From NCBI GenBank assembly GCA_048264125.1, contig JBLXDM010000002.1, forward strand, positions 465,093-529,092: a DNA stretch of 64,000 bases, read 5' to 3'. The position numbers were made by a program, and so were the translations under genes. Positions 32,972 through 41,511 of this stretch are shown piece after piece. This DNA comes from M1-B18 sp048264125 (GTDB taxonomy: Bacteria; Bacillota; Clostridia; Peptostreptococcales; Natronincolaceae). The number at the start of each line of letters is the position of its first letter. Position 1 is the first letter of the stretch. The notes under the pieces are model-generated. The model was given only the letters and a program-made list of their open reading frames with translations. It did not search any database and was not told the origin of the DNA.

Positions 32972-34411
32972 CTATTCAATGACAGCTATAGTCTGGCAGG
33001 TCTCATCCTTCAAACCAACTATCTCCATTCCTTCCTTAAGCATTACTTTAATATATTGTATTATCTCATTGCTTATGGTCTCGCCGGGTATAAGCAAAGG
33101 TATCCCCGGTGGATAGGGTATAATATATTCTCCGCTGACGCAGCCCTCGCTCTCCTCTAGAGGAATTTGCTGTTTTGGTAGGTATACTGCCTGACGAGGG
33201 CTATAGACGGCCTCCGGCAATCTAAAGGTAAAGGGTGGAAGGTCCTTGAGCTTCGTATTCCCTGGGACCTTTGCAATAGCCTCTAATGCCCTGTGAAGCC
33301 TGTCGAAATCTCCTCGTATATTGCCGATGGTAGCTATGGCCAATACACCGTAAAGATTGGATAGCTCCATTTGTATGGAATATTCCTCCCGTAGCCTGCT
33401 ATTTAGCTGATAGCCTGTTATATTTCTATGCTGTAGGCTTAGCCACAGCTTTGTTGGGTCTGTCGCATATACGCTTCCCTGTCCCACTGTATTCTGTCGA
33501 GTATATAATATGCCTTGCTTTTTGGCTTTATAGTTAAAATCTTCAATCTGCTCTAATAGGTTTTCCATTAAATATTTTCCCTGAGTATCATAAATCATCA
33601 GGGCTAGCTCTAATGAGGCCAATAATAAATATGAGGGGCTACTGCTCTGATGGAGCCTCAGCATAAACCTCAGCTTCTCCCTGTCTATCCTTGAGCCCTG
33701 TATATGCAGCATTGAGCTCTGGGTAAAGGCAGGCAGGGTTTTATGCGTGCTCTGTACCACCACATCTGCCCCGCACTCCAAAGCCGTAGGAGGCAGCTTG
33801 TCACTTAGTCCCAGATGTGCCCCATGAGCTTCGTCCACCAATAATATTTTATCATATTTATGCACTGTCTCTGCAATTTTTTTTAGGTCGCAGGCCACCC
33901 CATAATAGGTTGGATAGGTTATAACTACAGCCTTTGCTTCGGGATGCTCCTTTAATGCCGCCTCCACCCTCTCAGGGGAAATGCCCAATGCAAAGCCCTG
34001 ATGAATGTCCATTTCCGGGTTGATAAATATTGGGCTGCAATTCCCCAGTATCATGGCATTTATAACTGATTGATGGCAATTTCTATTGATGATAAGCTTA
34101 TCGCCGGGGCTTGTTGCAGCCATAATCATGCTATAGATGCCTGCTGTGCTGCCATTCACAAGAAAAAAGGTTTCTTCACTTTTAAAAACCTCACTGGCCC
34201 TTTGCTGAGATTTTTTTATAACCTCCATAGGCTTGTGAAGGTTATCGGTGCCGGGTATTTCTGTAGTGTCCAGATATGGAAGTACATCCTTAAAATTCTT
34301 ATAGTTAAACCTGTCAAATATCCTTCCGTTTTTATGTCCCGGCATATGAAAGGAAACAAGCTCCTGCTTATGAAGCTTTAAAAGCTGGTCTATAATATAG
34401 GTATTACTCAT
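32972..34411 (-). CDS. Orn/Lys/Arg decarboxylase family, YaaO-like
   Basis: PLP-dependent fold-type I decarboxylase-like protein. N-terminal VSFHMPGHKNGR and the PLP-binding lysine motif VVQSTHKTLPAFTQSSMLH (about 218-236) are clear, and VDEAHGAHLG (about 195) provides the ring-stacking Asp/His. The C-terminal domain has YPPGIPLLIPGE. 479 aa is the short YaaO type without the wing domain. Substrate is uncertain (Lys or Arg are typical). Position upstream of tmk equals B. subtilis yaaO-tmk. Confidence 0.9.
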   Translation of the reverse strand: MSNTYIIDQLLKLHKQELVSFHMPGHKNGRIFDRFNYKNFKDVLPYLDTTEIPGTDNLHKPMEVIKKSQQRASEVFKSEETFFLVNGSTAGIYSMIMAATSPGDKLIINRNCHQSVINAMILGNCSPIFINPEMDIHQGFALGISPERVEAALKEHPEAKAVVITYPTYYGVACDLKKIAETVHKYDKILLVDEAHGAHLGLSDKLPPTALECGADVVVQSTHKTLPAFTQSSMLHIQGSRIDREKLRFMLRLHQSSSPSYLLLASLELALMIYDTQGKYLMENLLEQIEDFNYKAKKQGILYTRQNTVGQGSVYATDPTKLWLSLQHRNITGYQLNSRLREEYSIQMELSNLYGVLAIATIGNIRGDFDRLHRALEAIAKVPGNTKLKDLPPFTFRLPEAVYSPRQAVYLPKQQIPLEESEGCVSGEYIIPYPPGIPLLIPGETISNEIIQYIKVMLKEGMEIVGLKDETCQTIAVIE

Positions 34412-34478
34412 AATTATCTCCCTTTAAACAAATATAGTTAATTGTTATATAATTTAAATTGCATATTACCTTTGGAGA

Positions 34479-34575
34479 GCATATATTTTAGTTTATACAA
34501 AGCTAGAAGTTTATCGCCCATTGCCTAAGGCTATAAACATACTGCTCATCTTAATTAGGCAATTTCCTCATTTAT
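34479..34575 (+). repeat. Dispersed intergenic repeat, copy 4 (full length)
   Basis: Begins GCATATATTTTAGTTTATAC as in copy 1 and ends GGCAATTTCCTCA. Contains the compensating pair ATTGCCTAA/TTAGGCAAT, so the secondary structure is kept although bases differ from copy 1. The remaining spacer 34412-34765 has no gene apart from the start signals of the next small gene. Confidence 0.72.
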
Positions 34576-34765
34576 TTCTTATTCTATTGCAAGGCATTTT
34601 TTTCCTGTTTTTTCGTATAAAATAAATATTTCCAGAAATACTACTGTTAATGCCTTGCATCATTTGAAAAATAGGATAAAGCGATAAGCTATACCTTCAA
34701 GCGACTCAAGATACTGAGTATTTCAGCAGACTGGTTTATACTTACAATATAAGGATGGTGTATAT

Positions 34766-34957
34766 ATGAGCAATAGTCAAGTAAAAAATTTGAAGGATTT
34801 AGTCAGGATTTACGGCAGCCAAAAAACCGACTCCGAGATTTCACAGCTATTGGATATACCAATTGAAAGTATAAGCAGTGTGAGAAGAAATATATATGGT
34901 GAAATAGACCCAGACGAGGGCTTAGGTGATCATTCTCTTCATTTATCAAATAGATGA
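34766..34957 (+). CDS. Small protein with helix-turn-helix-like segment
   Basis: A 63-residue gene on the plus strand, preceded by AAGGATGGTG at the correct distance and followed by a clear terminator, so it is very probably real. Residues 20-43 (QKTDSEISQLLDIPIES plus ISSVRRN) look like a helix-turn-helix with a recognition helix, while the C-terminus is acidic and His-rich. No close family is recognised. It converges on the gin gene. A role as a small DNA-binding regulator is an inference. Confidence 0.65.
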   Translation: MSNSQVKNLKDLVRIYGSQKTDSEISQLLDIPIESISSVRRNIYGEIDPDEGLGDHSLHLSNR

Positions 34958-34959
34958 CT

Positions 34960-34986
34960 AAAGGACTACAATTAAGTAGTCCTTTT
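34960..34986. terminator. Bidirectional terminator, small HTH gene / gin
   Basis: Stem AAGGACTAC/GTAGTCCTT (34961-34969 with 34976-34984) with T-tail on the plus side; it abuts the gin stop codon. Confidence 0.85.
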
Positions 34987-35155
34987 AATTATTTACCAGC
35001 CTTTTAATTTTTTCCTTGTACTCCTCATATTCCAACTGCTCATGGGTAACCTCTGTTATTTCTTTTTCGCAACGGCAGCAGATATATCGGTTTTTTATAT
35101 AGATACCACTTAAGTTTATTTGCTTGCATATGTAGCATTTCCTATTGATGGCCAT
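34985..35155 (-). CDS. csfB: Anti-sigma-G factor Gin (CsfB)
   Basis: A 56-aa protein. Sequence starts MAINRKCYICKQINL and has two zinc-type pairs, CYIC (7-10) and CCRC (26-29 region), followed by an acidic/basic helix EYEEYKEKIKRL. This is the Gin layout: a zinc-binding inhibitor that keeps sigma-G silent in the forespore until engulfment. In B. subtilis csfB lies upstream of yaaO-tmk, and here it stands just upstream of the yaaO-like gene on the same strand, with a small opposing gene between. The ribosome binding site is weak (GGGGTTGG). Confidence 0.82.
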   Translation of the reverse strand: MAINRKCYICKQINLSGIYIKNRYICCRCEKEITEVTHEQLEYEEYKEKIKRLVNN

Positions 35156-35204
35156 AAGCTTACCAACCCCATTCCTATATAGGATTATCGCCTCTTAAGA
35201 GTCA

Positions 35205-35235
35205 TAATATTCGGGATTCCTGTACATTGTTATAC
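35205..35235 (-). promoter_or_regulatory. Candidate sigma-F-type promoter of csfB
   Basis: Minus strand GTATA (35231-35235), 16-bp spacer, CCGAATATTA (35205-35214). It fits the -35 and the AnAHTR half of the sigma-F -10; the GG of the -10 is missing. csfB is sigma-F-dependent in B. subtilis. Confidence 0.4.
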
Positions 35236-35272
35236 TATTTATCTAAAGCTCTTTGTACTTTTTTACAGAAAT

Positions 35273-35323
35273 AAATAAGTCCGTTGCACTAGGCAGCTTT
35301 CACCTAGTGCAACGGACTTATTT
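35273..35323 (-). terminator. Strong terminator after the PH-like membrane protein gene
   Basis: Perfect 21-bp stem (35273-35293 with 35303-35323), 9-nt loop, T-rich tail on the minus strand. Confidence 0.88.
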
Positions 35324-35334
35324 ACAATACCGCT

Positions 35335-35820
35335 TTAAATATTTGCCTGTATCTCGTTATATAACGCTTCGCTTGGCTGTATTATAAAACGAAAGCTTTC
35401 ATTGTTTTGCTTGAACTGACCAATATATACGCCATTGCCCTTTGTACGACAGGACAGTATATAGGTTTTTGAGCATTTGGCCAGCTTTTTCGCCTTATCT
35501 GCCGGACGAATCCACTCTATTTCATTTATCTTTAGCTTCAAAACCTTGGTTTCCTTCTTGCCCACCTGTTTATAAAAGATGATTTCATCTGCTATTAACA
35601 AATAGGTATATTTGGCGGCCTTTCTCTTCAAAAGGTATATAATTCCAATAGCTATTGCCAGCACAATTGCAGAATTCATAGTTTCTGCTATAAGCCTTGG
35701 AAGTCTGCCGATTAAAACTAAGCTCAATTGAAATCCGATAATTATACCGAATAAATAAAGTGCCGATTTCCATAGTGGTCTCTGGGGCTGACAATTAGTA
35801 TGCCGTATCAACGATGACAT
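35335..35820 (-). CDS. Membrane protein with PH-like C-terminal domain
   Basis: 161 aa. Two adjacent hydrophobic helices (about 18-38 and 46-65) are followed by a soluble beta-rich part (about 70-161) with the strand pattern YLLIADEIIFYKQVG, LKINEIEWIRP and FRFIIQPSEALYNEI. This suggests a bacterial pleckstrin-homology-like domain, common in small Firmicute membrane proteins. AAGGAG precedes the ATG. No partner gene is obvious; function unknown. Confidence 0.7.
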   Translation of the reverse strand: MSSLIRHTNCQPQRPLWKSALYLFGIIIGFQLSLVLIGRLPRLIAETMNSAIVLAIAIGIIYLLKRKAAKYTYLLIADEIIFYKQVGKKETKVLKLKINEIEWIRPADKAKKLAKCSKTYILSCRTKGNGVYIGQFKQNNESFRFIIQPSEALYNEIQANI

Positions 35821-35880
35821 AAATTCACTCCTTCAAATTAATCCTTAACTATAATAACACTAAAGGATTTAGAAAACAAG

Positions 35881-35917
35881 AAAAAAATAGCCCTAATTTG
35901 TTATATAAAGGGACTAT
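35881..35917 (-). terminator. Terminator after the small membrane protein
   Basis: Stem around CCCT/AGGG extended by AATAG/CTATT, then TTTTTTT on the minus strand; it overlaps the stop codon of the small membrane protein gene. Confidence 0.75.
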
Positions 35918-36099
35918 TTGATAACTCTTAAACGAGGCGTGGACACCTCTTCATTTTTATAATTTTCAACCCTTGCAGTCTTAGACCTTGCAGTTCCCCT
36001 GGCCTCCTCAATTGTCAGCTGTATGAGGGTCAGAAGGAATATCCCTATAGGTATTAGCAGTACTGCTAAAAAAGCGATTGAAGCATAATAGTTAAGCAT
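35914..36099 (-). CDS. Small membrane protein, function unknown
   Basis: 61 aa with one hydrophobic helix (about 5-28, AFLAVLLIPIGIFLLTLIQL) and a basic C-terminal tail (RGTARSKTARVENYK). A strong AGGGAGGG site precedes the ATG and a terminator overlaps the stop, which supports a real monocistronic gene. No family recognised. Confidence 0.6.
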   Translation of the reverse strand: MLNYYASIAFLAVLLIPIGIFLLTLIQLTIEEARGTARSKTARVENYKNEEVSTPRLRVIK

Positions 36100-36274
36100 C
36101 CTAAGCCCTCCCTGTGACCTTCCTGTTGTTTTACTGAAGTTTCTTAGTTTTACTGTATTTATATGCAGTACCTATACTAATTCTATTGTTTTTTGTAAAA
36201 TCCTGCAAGGGTAAATAGTTATAAGGTCCTATTTTGTAGAAAAATAAACATATCCTACAGGACATATTTTATGC

Positions 36275-37039
36275 TCAATACTCCGTTATTAATCCGCTTA
36301 TGGCATTAAGCAGCTCCTCTAAGCTGCTATAGCTATTAGGATAATCTATTTTAGGCCTGTCTATCATAATTATGGGTATGCAGAGGCTTCTGCAGGCCTT
36401 TAGCTTCTCTTCAATGCCTCCGGCAGCACCGCTATCCTTTGTAACCACAACCGCAGCCCTGTGGGCCTTGAACATCGCTATATTCATTTCTGTGGTGAAG
36501 GGCCCCTTCATGGCTATCAGATTGTCCGCTGTTAAGCCATAGCCCTCGCACTTTTTGATGACCTCTGAGGTGGGAAGAACTCTGGCAGTGGTTCTTTCAA
36601 TGTCTATTTTCTTTAAAAAGGCCGGAAGCTGATTGCTGCCGACAGTGAGAAAAACCCTACCTTCTATTGCAGCAGCCAGCGCTGCCGCCTCATTATAATC
36701 TCTTGCCCTAATCACTCCCTCTGCAGCAGCTGCTTCGATGCTCTTCCTTTCATATCTTAAATAATGCAAGTTTTTTTCTCTGCTGATCCTTATTGCCAGC
36801 TGTGAGATATTTTCTGCATAGGGATGAGTGACATCTACAATGCATTTGATACCTCTTGCCTCTATTAGCTCCTCAAAGGCAGCTTCATCAAGCCTACCTG
36901 CTAAGACCTCGCAATTGCAGGAGCTTATGCACGCCACACCATGGGGAGTGGTGACGGTGGCCACCACGTCGGTGGTTATTTTCTCCAGCTCCTTCAGCAG
37001 AAGCCTTCCCTCTGTTGTTCCACACAATACTAAAATCAT
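36275..37039 (-). CDS. cbiJ: Precorrin-6A/cobalt-precorrin-6A reductase
   Basis: NADPH-dependent reductase of cobalamin ring synthesis. N-terminal ILVLCGTTEGRLLLKEL (about 2-18), VDVTHPYAENISQLAI (about 67) and VVTKDSGAAGGIEEKL (about 197) are family hallmarks. 254 aa. Last gene of the 18-gene operon; its start overlaps cbiH by 4 bp. A weak bulged hairpin follows at 36226-36263, but no convincing terminator was found. Confidence 0.93.
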   Translation of the reverse strand: MILVLCGTTEGRLLLKELEKITTDVVATVTTPHGVACISSCNCEVLAGRLDEAAFEELIEARGIKCIVDVTHPYAENISQLAIRISREKNLHYLRYERKSIEAAAAEGVIRARDYNEAAALAAAIEGRVFLTVGSNQLPAFLKKIDIERTTARVLPTSEVIKKCEGYGLTADNLIAMKGPFTTEMNIAMFKAHRAAVVVTKDSGAAGGIEEKLKACRSLCIPIIMIDRPKIDYPNSYSSLEELLNAISGLITEY

Positions 37040-37776
37040 ACGGAATAGCCCCTTGGGGTTATCATTTTGCCATTTTTTATGTAGGTATTGCTGTTGCCCA
37101 CTATAACTATAGTCAGCATGTCTATTTTATGCTCCAGCATATCCTCAAGCCTTGTAATAGTTACATCTGATGAGCCCCGCTTTGCATTTCTGACAATTCC
37201 AACAGGGGTATCGGGGCTCTTATATGTCAATAGTATCTCCTTTGTCTCCTCTATATGGGTTACTCTTTGGCTGCTCTTTGGATTGTATAGGGCTATAACA
37301 AAATCTCCATCAGCTGCGCAATGAATTCTCTTCTTTATCCTATCCCAATCGGTGAGGCAGTCACTTAGGCTTATAATTGCAAAATCATGCATTAGAGGCG
37401 CTCCCAAAATTGCAGCCGCAGCGCTGACGGCTGTAACCCCCGGTATAATCTCTACAGCGATATTGCTCTTCAGCTGCTCCTTTACCTCCAGCAGTATTCC
37501 CGCCATTCCGTATATACCTGGGTCTCCGCTGCTGACCAAGGCCACCTCCCGGCCCTCCTCCGCCAGCTTAACAGCAGCCTCACAACGCTCAACCTCCCGT
37601 CGCATACCGTTGGATATAACTGCCTTGCCCTCAATTAAGGGCTTAATTAAATCAATATAGGTTTTATAGCCGACTATAGTGTCTGCTACAGCTATTGCAT
37701 TTTTAGCCTCCGGGGTAATATAGCTATGATCCCCAGGTCCCAGGCCCACAACCCATACCTTACCTGCTTTATTCAT
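37036..37776 (-). CDS. cbiH: Cobalt-factor III / precorrin-3B C17-methyltransferase
   Basis: SAM-dependent methylase that contracts the corrin ring. Tetrapyrrole methylase fold with VVGLGPGDHSYITPEA (about 9-24), SSGDPGIYGMAGILLE (about 81) and the family region DFAIISLSDCLTDWDRIKKR (in parts, about 131). 246 aa, normal. Overlaps cbiG by 8 bp upstream and cbiJ by 4 bp downstream. Confidence 0.95.
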   Translation of the reverse strand: MNKAGKVWVVGLGPGDHSYITPEAKNAIAVADTIVGYKTYIDLIKPLIEGKAVISNGMRREVERCEAAVKLAEEGREVALVSSGDPGIYGMAGILLEVKEQLKSNIAVEIIPGVTAVSAAAAILGAPLMHDFAIISLSDCLTDWDRIKKRIHCAADGDFVIALYNPKSSQRVTHIEETKEILLTYKSPDTPVGIVRNAKRGSSDVTITRLEDMLEHKIDMLTIVIVGNSNTYIKNGKMITPRGYSV

Positions 37777-38821
37777 TTTCCTTCACCCCACTCTTAATTT
37801 CTGCCAATGAAATTGTAACTCCGTCGCCCTTCCATTTTTCCAGCAGCAGCCTGCCGCCATTGCTGCCGATATAGGCACAGGGTCCGCTGACGGCTGTAAC
37901 CCCCACTGCTTCCTTCACAAAGGCTGAGGATTTAAAAAGCCCCTCAACTTTTCTTATTTCCTGAGGCGACACTATCTCTAGGGGAACCTTTAAGCTCTCC
38001 GCTGTCGCCAGCAAGCCCGCCTCTCGGGCCTTTATATCTATCGTAACAAGCTTTTGAATACTGTATATAGAGACTCCCGCCTGTTGGAGGGCTGACTGTA
38101 TAGCCCTCTGTATAGCCTCTGCTGCCGTAGCTGCTTTACAGCCTACCCCCACAACGATATTTCTGGGATACAGCTGTATAAGCCCCTTCTCCATAGGCCC
38201 TAGCTCCCTGTTGCTGACATAGACGCCATAGGTATAGGCGCTGAGCGCCTCAAGGCTATTTACCCTTTTATACGCCTGAGGTGCCGACAAAGCCTCCTCT
38301 GTCTCTGAATAGATACCGACATAACCACCGTCCACCATGTAGGCGGTTATTTCCTTTGCTGCCTCCCAAGCCTGTAGGCTGCAATTGTTTTCCATAGCCA
38401 GCATATCTATTGAAAGAAGTCCATTTATATCGGAGGCCGTGGTTATAATTGGTCTTGCGCCGATGGCCTCTCCAAGCCTTTTAGCCCAGAAATTAGCTCC
38501 CCCCACATGACCCGACAGCAGGCTGATCATATGATTGCCCTTATCGTCCAGCACCAGTACCGCAGGATCTCTTTTTTTGTCCTGTAGAAGGGGGGCAATC
38601 AGCCTGACGGCAATCCCTGTCGCCATTATAAAAATTATTAGCTCCGCAGCATAAAAGCTTTCCTCCACCAATACCTTTAAGGGCTTTTCCATCGGTAGGG
38701 TTACGCCCCCCTCCGCGTGAAATTTATCCATAGCATAGGCTTTTGCCTCCGGCAGCTGCTGCTTCAGCTTTTGTGCCAAAAGGGCACCATTCCTTGTAAC
38801 ACTGAATATTACCGTTTTCAT
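37769..38821 (-). CDS. cbiG: Cobalt-precorrin-5A hydrolase
   Basis: Opens the delta-lactone of cobalt-precorrin-5A, releasing acetaldehyde; specific to the anaerobic route. Domains: N-terminal CbiG_N (about 50-125, with FIMATGIAVRLIAPLLQDKKRDPAVLVLD, in parts), a middle region with SGHVGGANFWAKRL, and C-terminal CbiG_C (about 220-350) with VVGVGCKAATAAEAI and GVTAVSGPCAYIGS. 350 aa. Overlaps cbiF by 4 bp. Confidence 0.95.
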   Translation of the reverse strand: MKTVIFSVTRNGALLAQKLKQQLPEAKAYAMDKFHAEGGVTLPMEKPLKVLVEESFYAAELIIFIMATGIAVRLIAPLLQDKKRDPAVLVLDDKGNHMISLLSGHVGGANFWAKRLGEAIGARPIITTASDINGLLSIDMLAMENNCSLQAWEAAKEITAYMVDGGYVGIYSETEEALSAPQAYKRVNSLEALSAYTYGVYVSNRELGPMEKGLIQLYPRNIVVGVGCKAATAAEAIQRAIQSALQQAGVSIYSIQKLVTIDIKAREAGLLATAESLKVPLEIVSPQEIRKVEGLFKSSAFVKEAVGVTAVSGPCAYIGSNGGRLLLEKWKGDGVTISLAEIKSGVKENE

Positions 38822-39576
38822 TCCTTGGCACTCCTGTATTCGTGGCTGAAGCTACCGTCATAGAGCTTGGAAAGAGCATACCTATCCCCTAAGAAATTTC
38901 CCACCAGTATCTGGGCTGTCTTAGTAATTTTTTCAGCTTTAACCCTTTGAGAAATATTTTCCAGAGTACCCAATACTATTTTTTCATCCGGCCAGCTGGC
39001 CCTTTGCACCACTGCAACCGGTGTTTCCTTTGGATAGCCGGTTAAAAGCTCCGCCACCACCTCTTCGATCATATGAACCGACAAAAATATGGCCATCGTC
39101 GCCCGATGGGCCGCCAACTCTCTTAAGCTTTCCCCAGAAGGTACAGGGGTTCTTCCCTCTAATCTAGTTAATATCACCGTCTGGGAGACCTCCGGTAGGG
39201 TAAACTCCTTTTTTAGGGCTGCTGCCGAGGCTACAAAGGAGCTTACCCCTGGTATTACCTCATAGCTGATGCTTAGCTCCTCCAGCCGATCCATCTGCTC
39301 CCTGATTGCCCCATATATGCTGGGGTCTCCAGTATGGAGTCTTGCCACCATTAACCCCTGCTCTACTGCAATCCTCATAATCTCAACAACCTCCTCCAAG
39401 GTCATGGAGGCGCTATTGTATATCCTTGACTCTTTCCTACAATCCGTAAGCAGCATAGGATTTACTAAGGAGCCTGCATATATTATGACGTCGGCTGCTT
39501 TTAGAAGCCTATGCCCCTTCAATGTTATCAGATCAGGATCACCGGGCCCGGCTCCTATAAAATATACATTAGACAT
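38818..39576 (-). CDS. cbiF: Cobalt-precorrin-4 C11-methyltransferase
   Basis: SAM-dependent methylase. VYFIGAGPGDPDLITLKGH at the N-terminus, YAGSLVNPMLL (about 34), RLHTGDPSIYGAIREQMD (about 77) and PGVSSFVASAAALKKEFTLPE (in parts, about 104) are typical CbiF/CobM. 252 aa. Separated from cbiL by 6 bp. Confidence 0.95.
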   Translation of the reverse strand: MSNVYFIGAGPGDPDLITLKGHRLLKAADVIIYAGSLVNPMLLTDCRKESRIYNSASMTLEEVVEIMRIAVEQGLMVARLHTGDPSIYGAIREQMDRLEELSISYEVIPGVSSFVASAAALKKEFTLPEVSQTVILTRLEGRTPVPSGESLRELAAHRATMAIFLSVHMIEEVVAELLTGYPKETPVAVVQRASWPDEKIVLGTLENISQRVKAEKITKTAQILVGNFLGDRYALSKLYDGSFSHEYRSAKE

Positions 39577-39582
39577 TCTGCT

Positions 39583-40299
39583 TCACTCCCTTCCCTCGAT
39601 AGGCTTGCTTTTCAAAATAACGGTACTTAAATAGGGGGGCTTCTTTTCCTTTAGGTCCCGAAGACTATAGCTAATGCTCTCCTGACTCTGACCGCATTTG
39701 CTTACCATGACATAATTATTTTGAATCTGATTTTCCTCAATGATTTCAGCCAGCCGCAACGGTTCCTGTGAGGCCTTCATAACTACTACCTCCGCCCCCT
39801 TTGCAATGGCAGCCTCCAAGAGGCCAGTGTCCTTTGTCATCGGGAAAATCAACAGTGGCTTATCCCCCTCCGCCAAGGGTAGATTCAAATGGCTGGCTAT
39901 AGCAGCAAAGGAGGTAATCCCCGGTACTGTCTTCACTGCATGACCGAACTCCCTCACCAGCCTGTTAATATAGATATAGGTGCTGTAAAGCATGGGGTCT
40001 CCCAAAGTTAAAAATACAATAGTCCTTCCCTTCTCCAGCTCCAAAGCAATTTCCTCGGCATTCCTCTGCCAATGCTGCAGTAGGGTTTCTTTGCAGCTAA
40101 TCATGGGAAATATCATTTTCCTGAGCTCCGTGGCTTCCCCGATATATTCCTTTACAATATTCAGGGCTATGCTTTCCTCCTGCTGACTGCTGCAGGGGGC
40201 AATGATTAGATCCGCCGCTTCTATGGCCCTTACTGCCTTGATTGTCAAAAGCTCCGGGTCCCCAGGACCTACTCCGATGCCTATTAGACTTCCCTTCAT
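39583..40299 (-). CDS. cbiL: Cobalt-factor II / precorrin-2 C20-methyltransferase
   Basis: SAM-dependent methylase acting on cobalt-factor II. GIGVGPGDPELLTIKAVRAI at the N-terminus and FLTLGDPMLYSTYIYI (about 96), PGITSFAAIASHLNLPLAEGD (in parts) define CbiL/CobI. 238 aa. Overlaps cbiT by 4 bp. Confidence 0.95.
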   Translation of the reverse strand: MKGSLIGIGVGPGDPELLTIKAVRAIEAADLIIAPCSSQQEESIALNIVKEYIGEATELRKMIFPMISCKETLLQHWQRNAEEIALELEKGRTIVFLTLGDPMLYSTYIYINRLVREFGHAVKTVPGITSFAAIASHLNLPLAEGDKPLLIFPMTKDTGLLEAAIAKGAEVVVMKASQEPLRLAEIIEENQIQNNYVMVSKCGQSQESISYSLRDLKEKKPPYLSTVILKSKPIEGRE

Positions 40300-40898
40300 T
40301 TGCTTGCCCCCTTCATTGCCGAAATTATATTTATGCTGTTTTGTGCCTCCAATAGAGTATACTTACCGGTGCTTCTCCCCTTAGAGATGCCTAGTGCAAC
40401 CAACTCTATGGCCTCGAAGCCCCTCCGCTTAAGCTCCTCCATGGCATGATACAAATTTTCCACCGTAACTGTTGTCAACACCAGCCTGCCCTCCTCCGGA
40501 AGCCTCTCTGCCGCTATTTTTATAAGCTCCGCCAGCTCTCCGTCGCTGCCGCCTATAAAAATCCTGTCAAAGGCAGGAAGGGCCTTTAATGCTTCTGCCC
40601 CTCGACCTTCTATAATACTTATGTTATCGGCCCCAAAGGCCCTTTTGTTTTCTTCAATAAGCTCAATAGCCTCAGCCTTATATTCTATGCTGTGGATATG
40701 TCCCTCTGTTGCATGCAGTGCCGCCTCAATGGAAACCGAGCCTGTGCCTGCCCCTACATCTGCCAAAACACTGTCTTTATTTAATCGTAGCTTTGACATT
40801 ACGACTGCCCGTACCTCCTCCTTCGTCATAGGAACCTTCCCTCTGATAAAGAGCTGGTCCGGGATGCCAAAGCTAATATAGGGCCATCTTTTACTCAT
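40296..40898 (-). CDS. cbiT: Cobalt-precorrin-7 C15-methyltransferase (decarboxylating)
   Basis: Class I SAM methyltransferase that adds the C15 methyl and removes the C12 acetate carboxyl. Signature FIRGKVPMTKEEVRAVVMSKL (in parts), DVGAGTGSVSIEAA (about 45) and FDRIFIGGSDGELAELI (about 111). 200 aa. Separate from CbiE, as in other anaerobic pathways. Overlaps cbiE by 8 bp. Confidence 0.95.
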   Translation of the reverse strand: MSKRWPYISFGIPDQLFIRGKVPMTKEEVRAVVMSKLRLNKDSVLADVGAGTGSVSIEAALHATEGHIHSIEYKAEAIELIEENKRAFGADNISIIEGRGAEALKALPAFDRIFIGGSDGELAELIKIAAERLPEEGRLVLTTVTVENLYHAMEELKRRGFEAIELVALGISKGRSTGKYTLLEAQNSINIISAMKGASK

Positions 40899-41511
40899 TA
40901 ATTATCACCGCCACACACATTTGATAGGGAGCACCTTTTTTTATAGCCTCAGGCGTCCCCCTTAATATCCGCTCCTCAGGATAGGACAAATTTTCACCCA
41001 CAATTATATGAGCATTACCAAAGCCTTGCATGATAAGTGCTTCAGCCAATTTTTCAGGTGAAAATATGGCGTCCGTCAGAAGGGCAACCTTACCTGTTCG
41101 TCTTAATTCCTCAATAAAGTCCGCCTGCTTTCCATGAAGGCTCATCAAGGAAAAATCCTGCCACGGTAGCTTTATCCTAGAGAAGAGATATTGTATGGAG
41201 CTTATACCAGGAATAACCTCCAGCTCCTCCTCCCGAAAATTCCTTCTAACAAGGCCCAGTATGCTATAAAAGCCGCTGTCACCCGAGACCACTACACCGA
41301 TTTTTTTGTTGGCTCTGTTCTCCTTAGCATACTGAATGATTTCCTCTATCCTTTTGGGCAGAGGTATTTTTTCCCCCTCATACTCCGAGAATATGGCAAG
41401 ATTCCTGTCGCCGCCTATAAGCACCTGACATTCATTTATTGTTTTGAGGGCAATGGGCAGCACATATTCCCTTGCTCCGGGACCTATCCCTATAACCGCT
41501 ATATTATTCAT
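40891..41511 (-). CDS. cbiE: Cobalt-precorrin-7 C5-methyltransferase
   Basis: Tetrapyrrole methylase. AVIGIGPGAREYVLPIAL at the N-terminus, VLIGGDRNLAIF (about 29), VVSGDSGFYSILGLV (about 73) and PGISSIQYLFSRI (about 96) identify CbiE. 206 aa. Together with CbiT it replaces the fused CobL of the aerobic route. Overlaps cbiD by 8 bp. Confidence 0.95.
   Translation of the reverse strand: MNNIAVIGIGPGAREYVLPIALKTINECQVLIGGDRNLAIFSEYEGEKIPLPKRIEEIIQYAKENRANKKIGVVVSGDSGFYSILGLVRRNFREEELEVIPGISSIQYLFSRIKLPWQDFSLMSLHGKQADFIEELRRTGKVALLTDAIFSPEKLAEALIMQGFGNAHIIVGENLSYPEERILRGTPEAIKKGAPYQMCVAVIINE

Noticed and set aside
36226..36263. Terminator at the end of the cobalamin operon
   Set aside because: The stem is bulged and no T-run follows on the minus strand.
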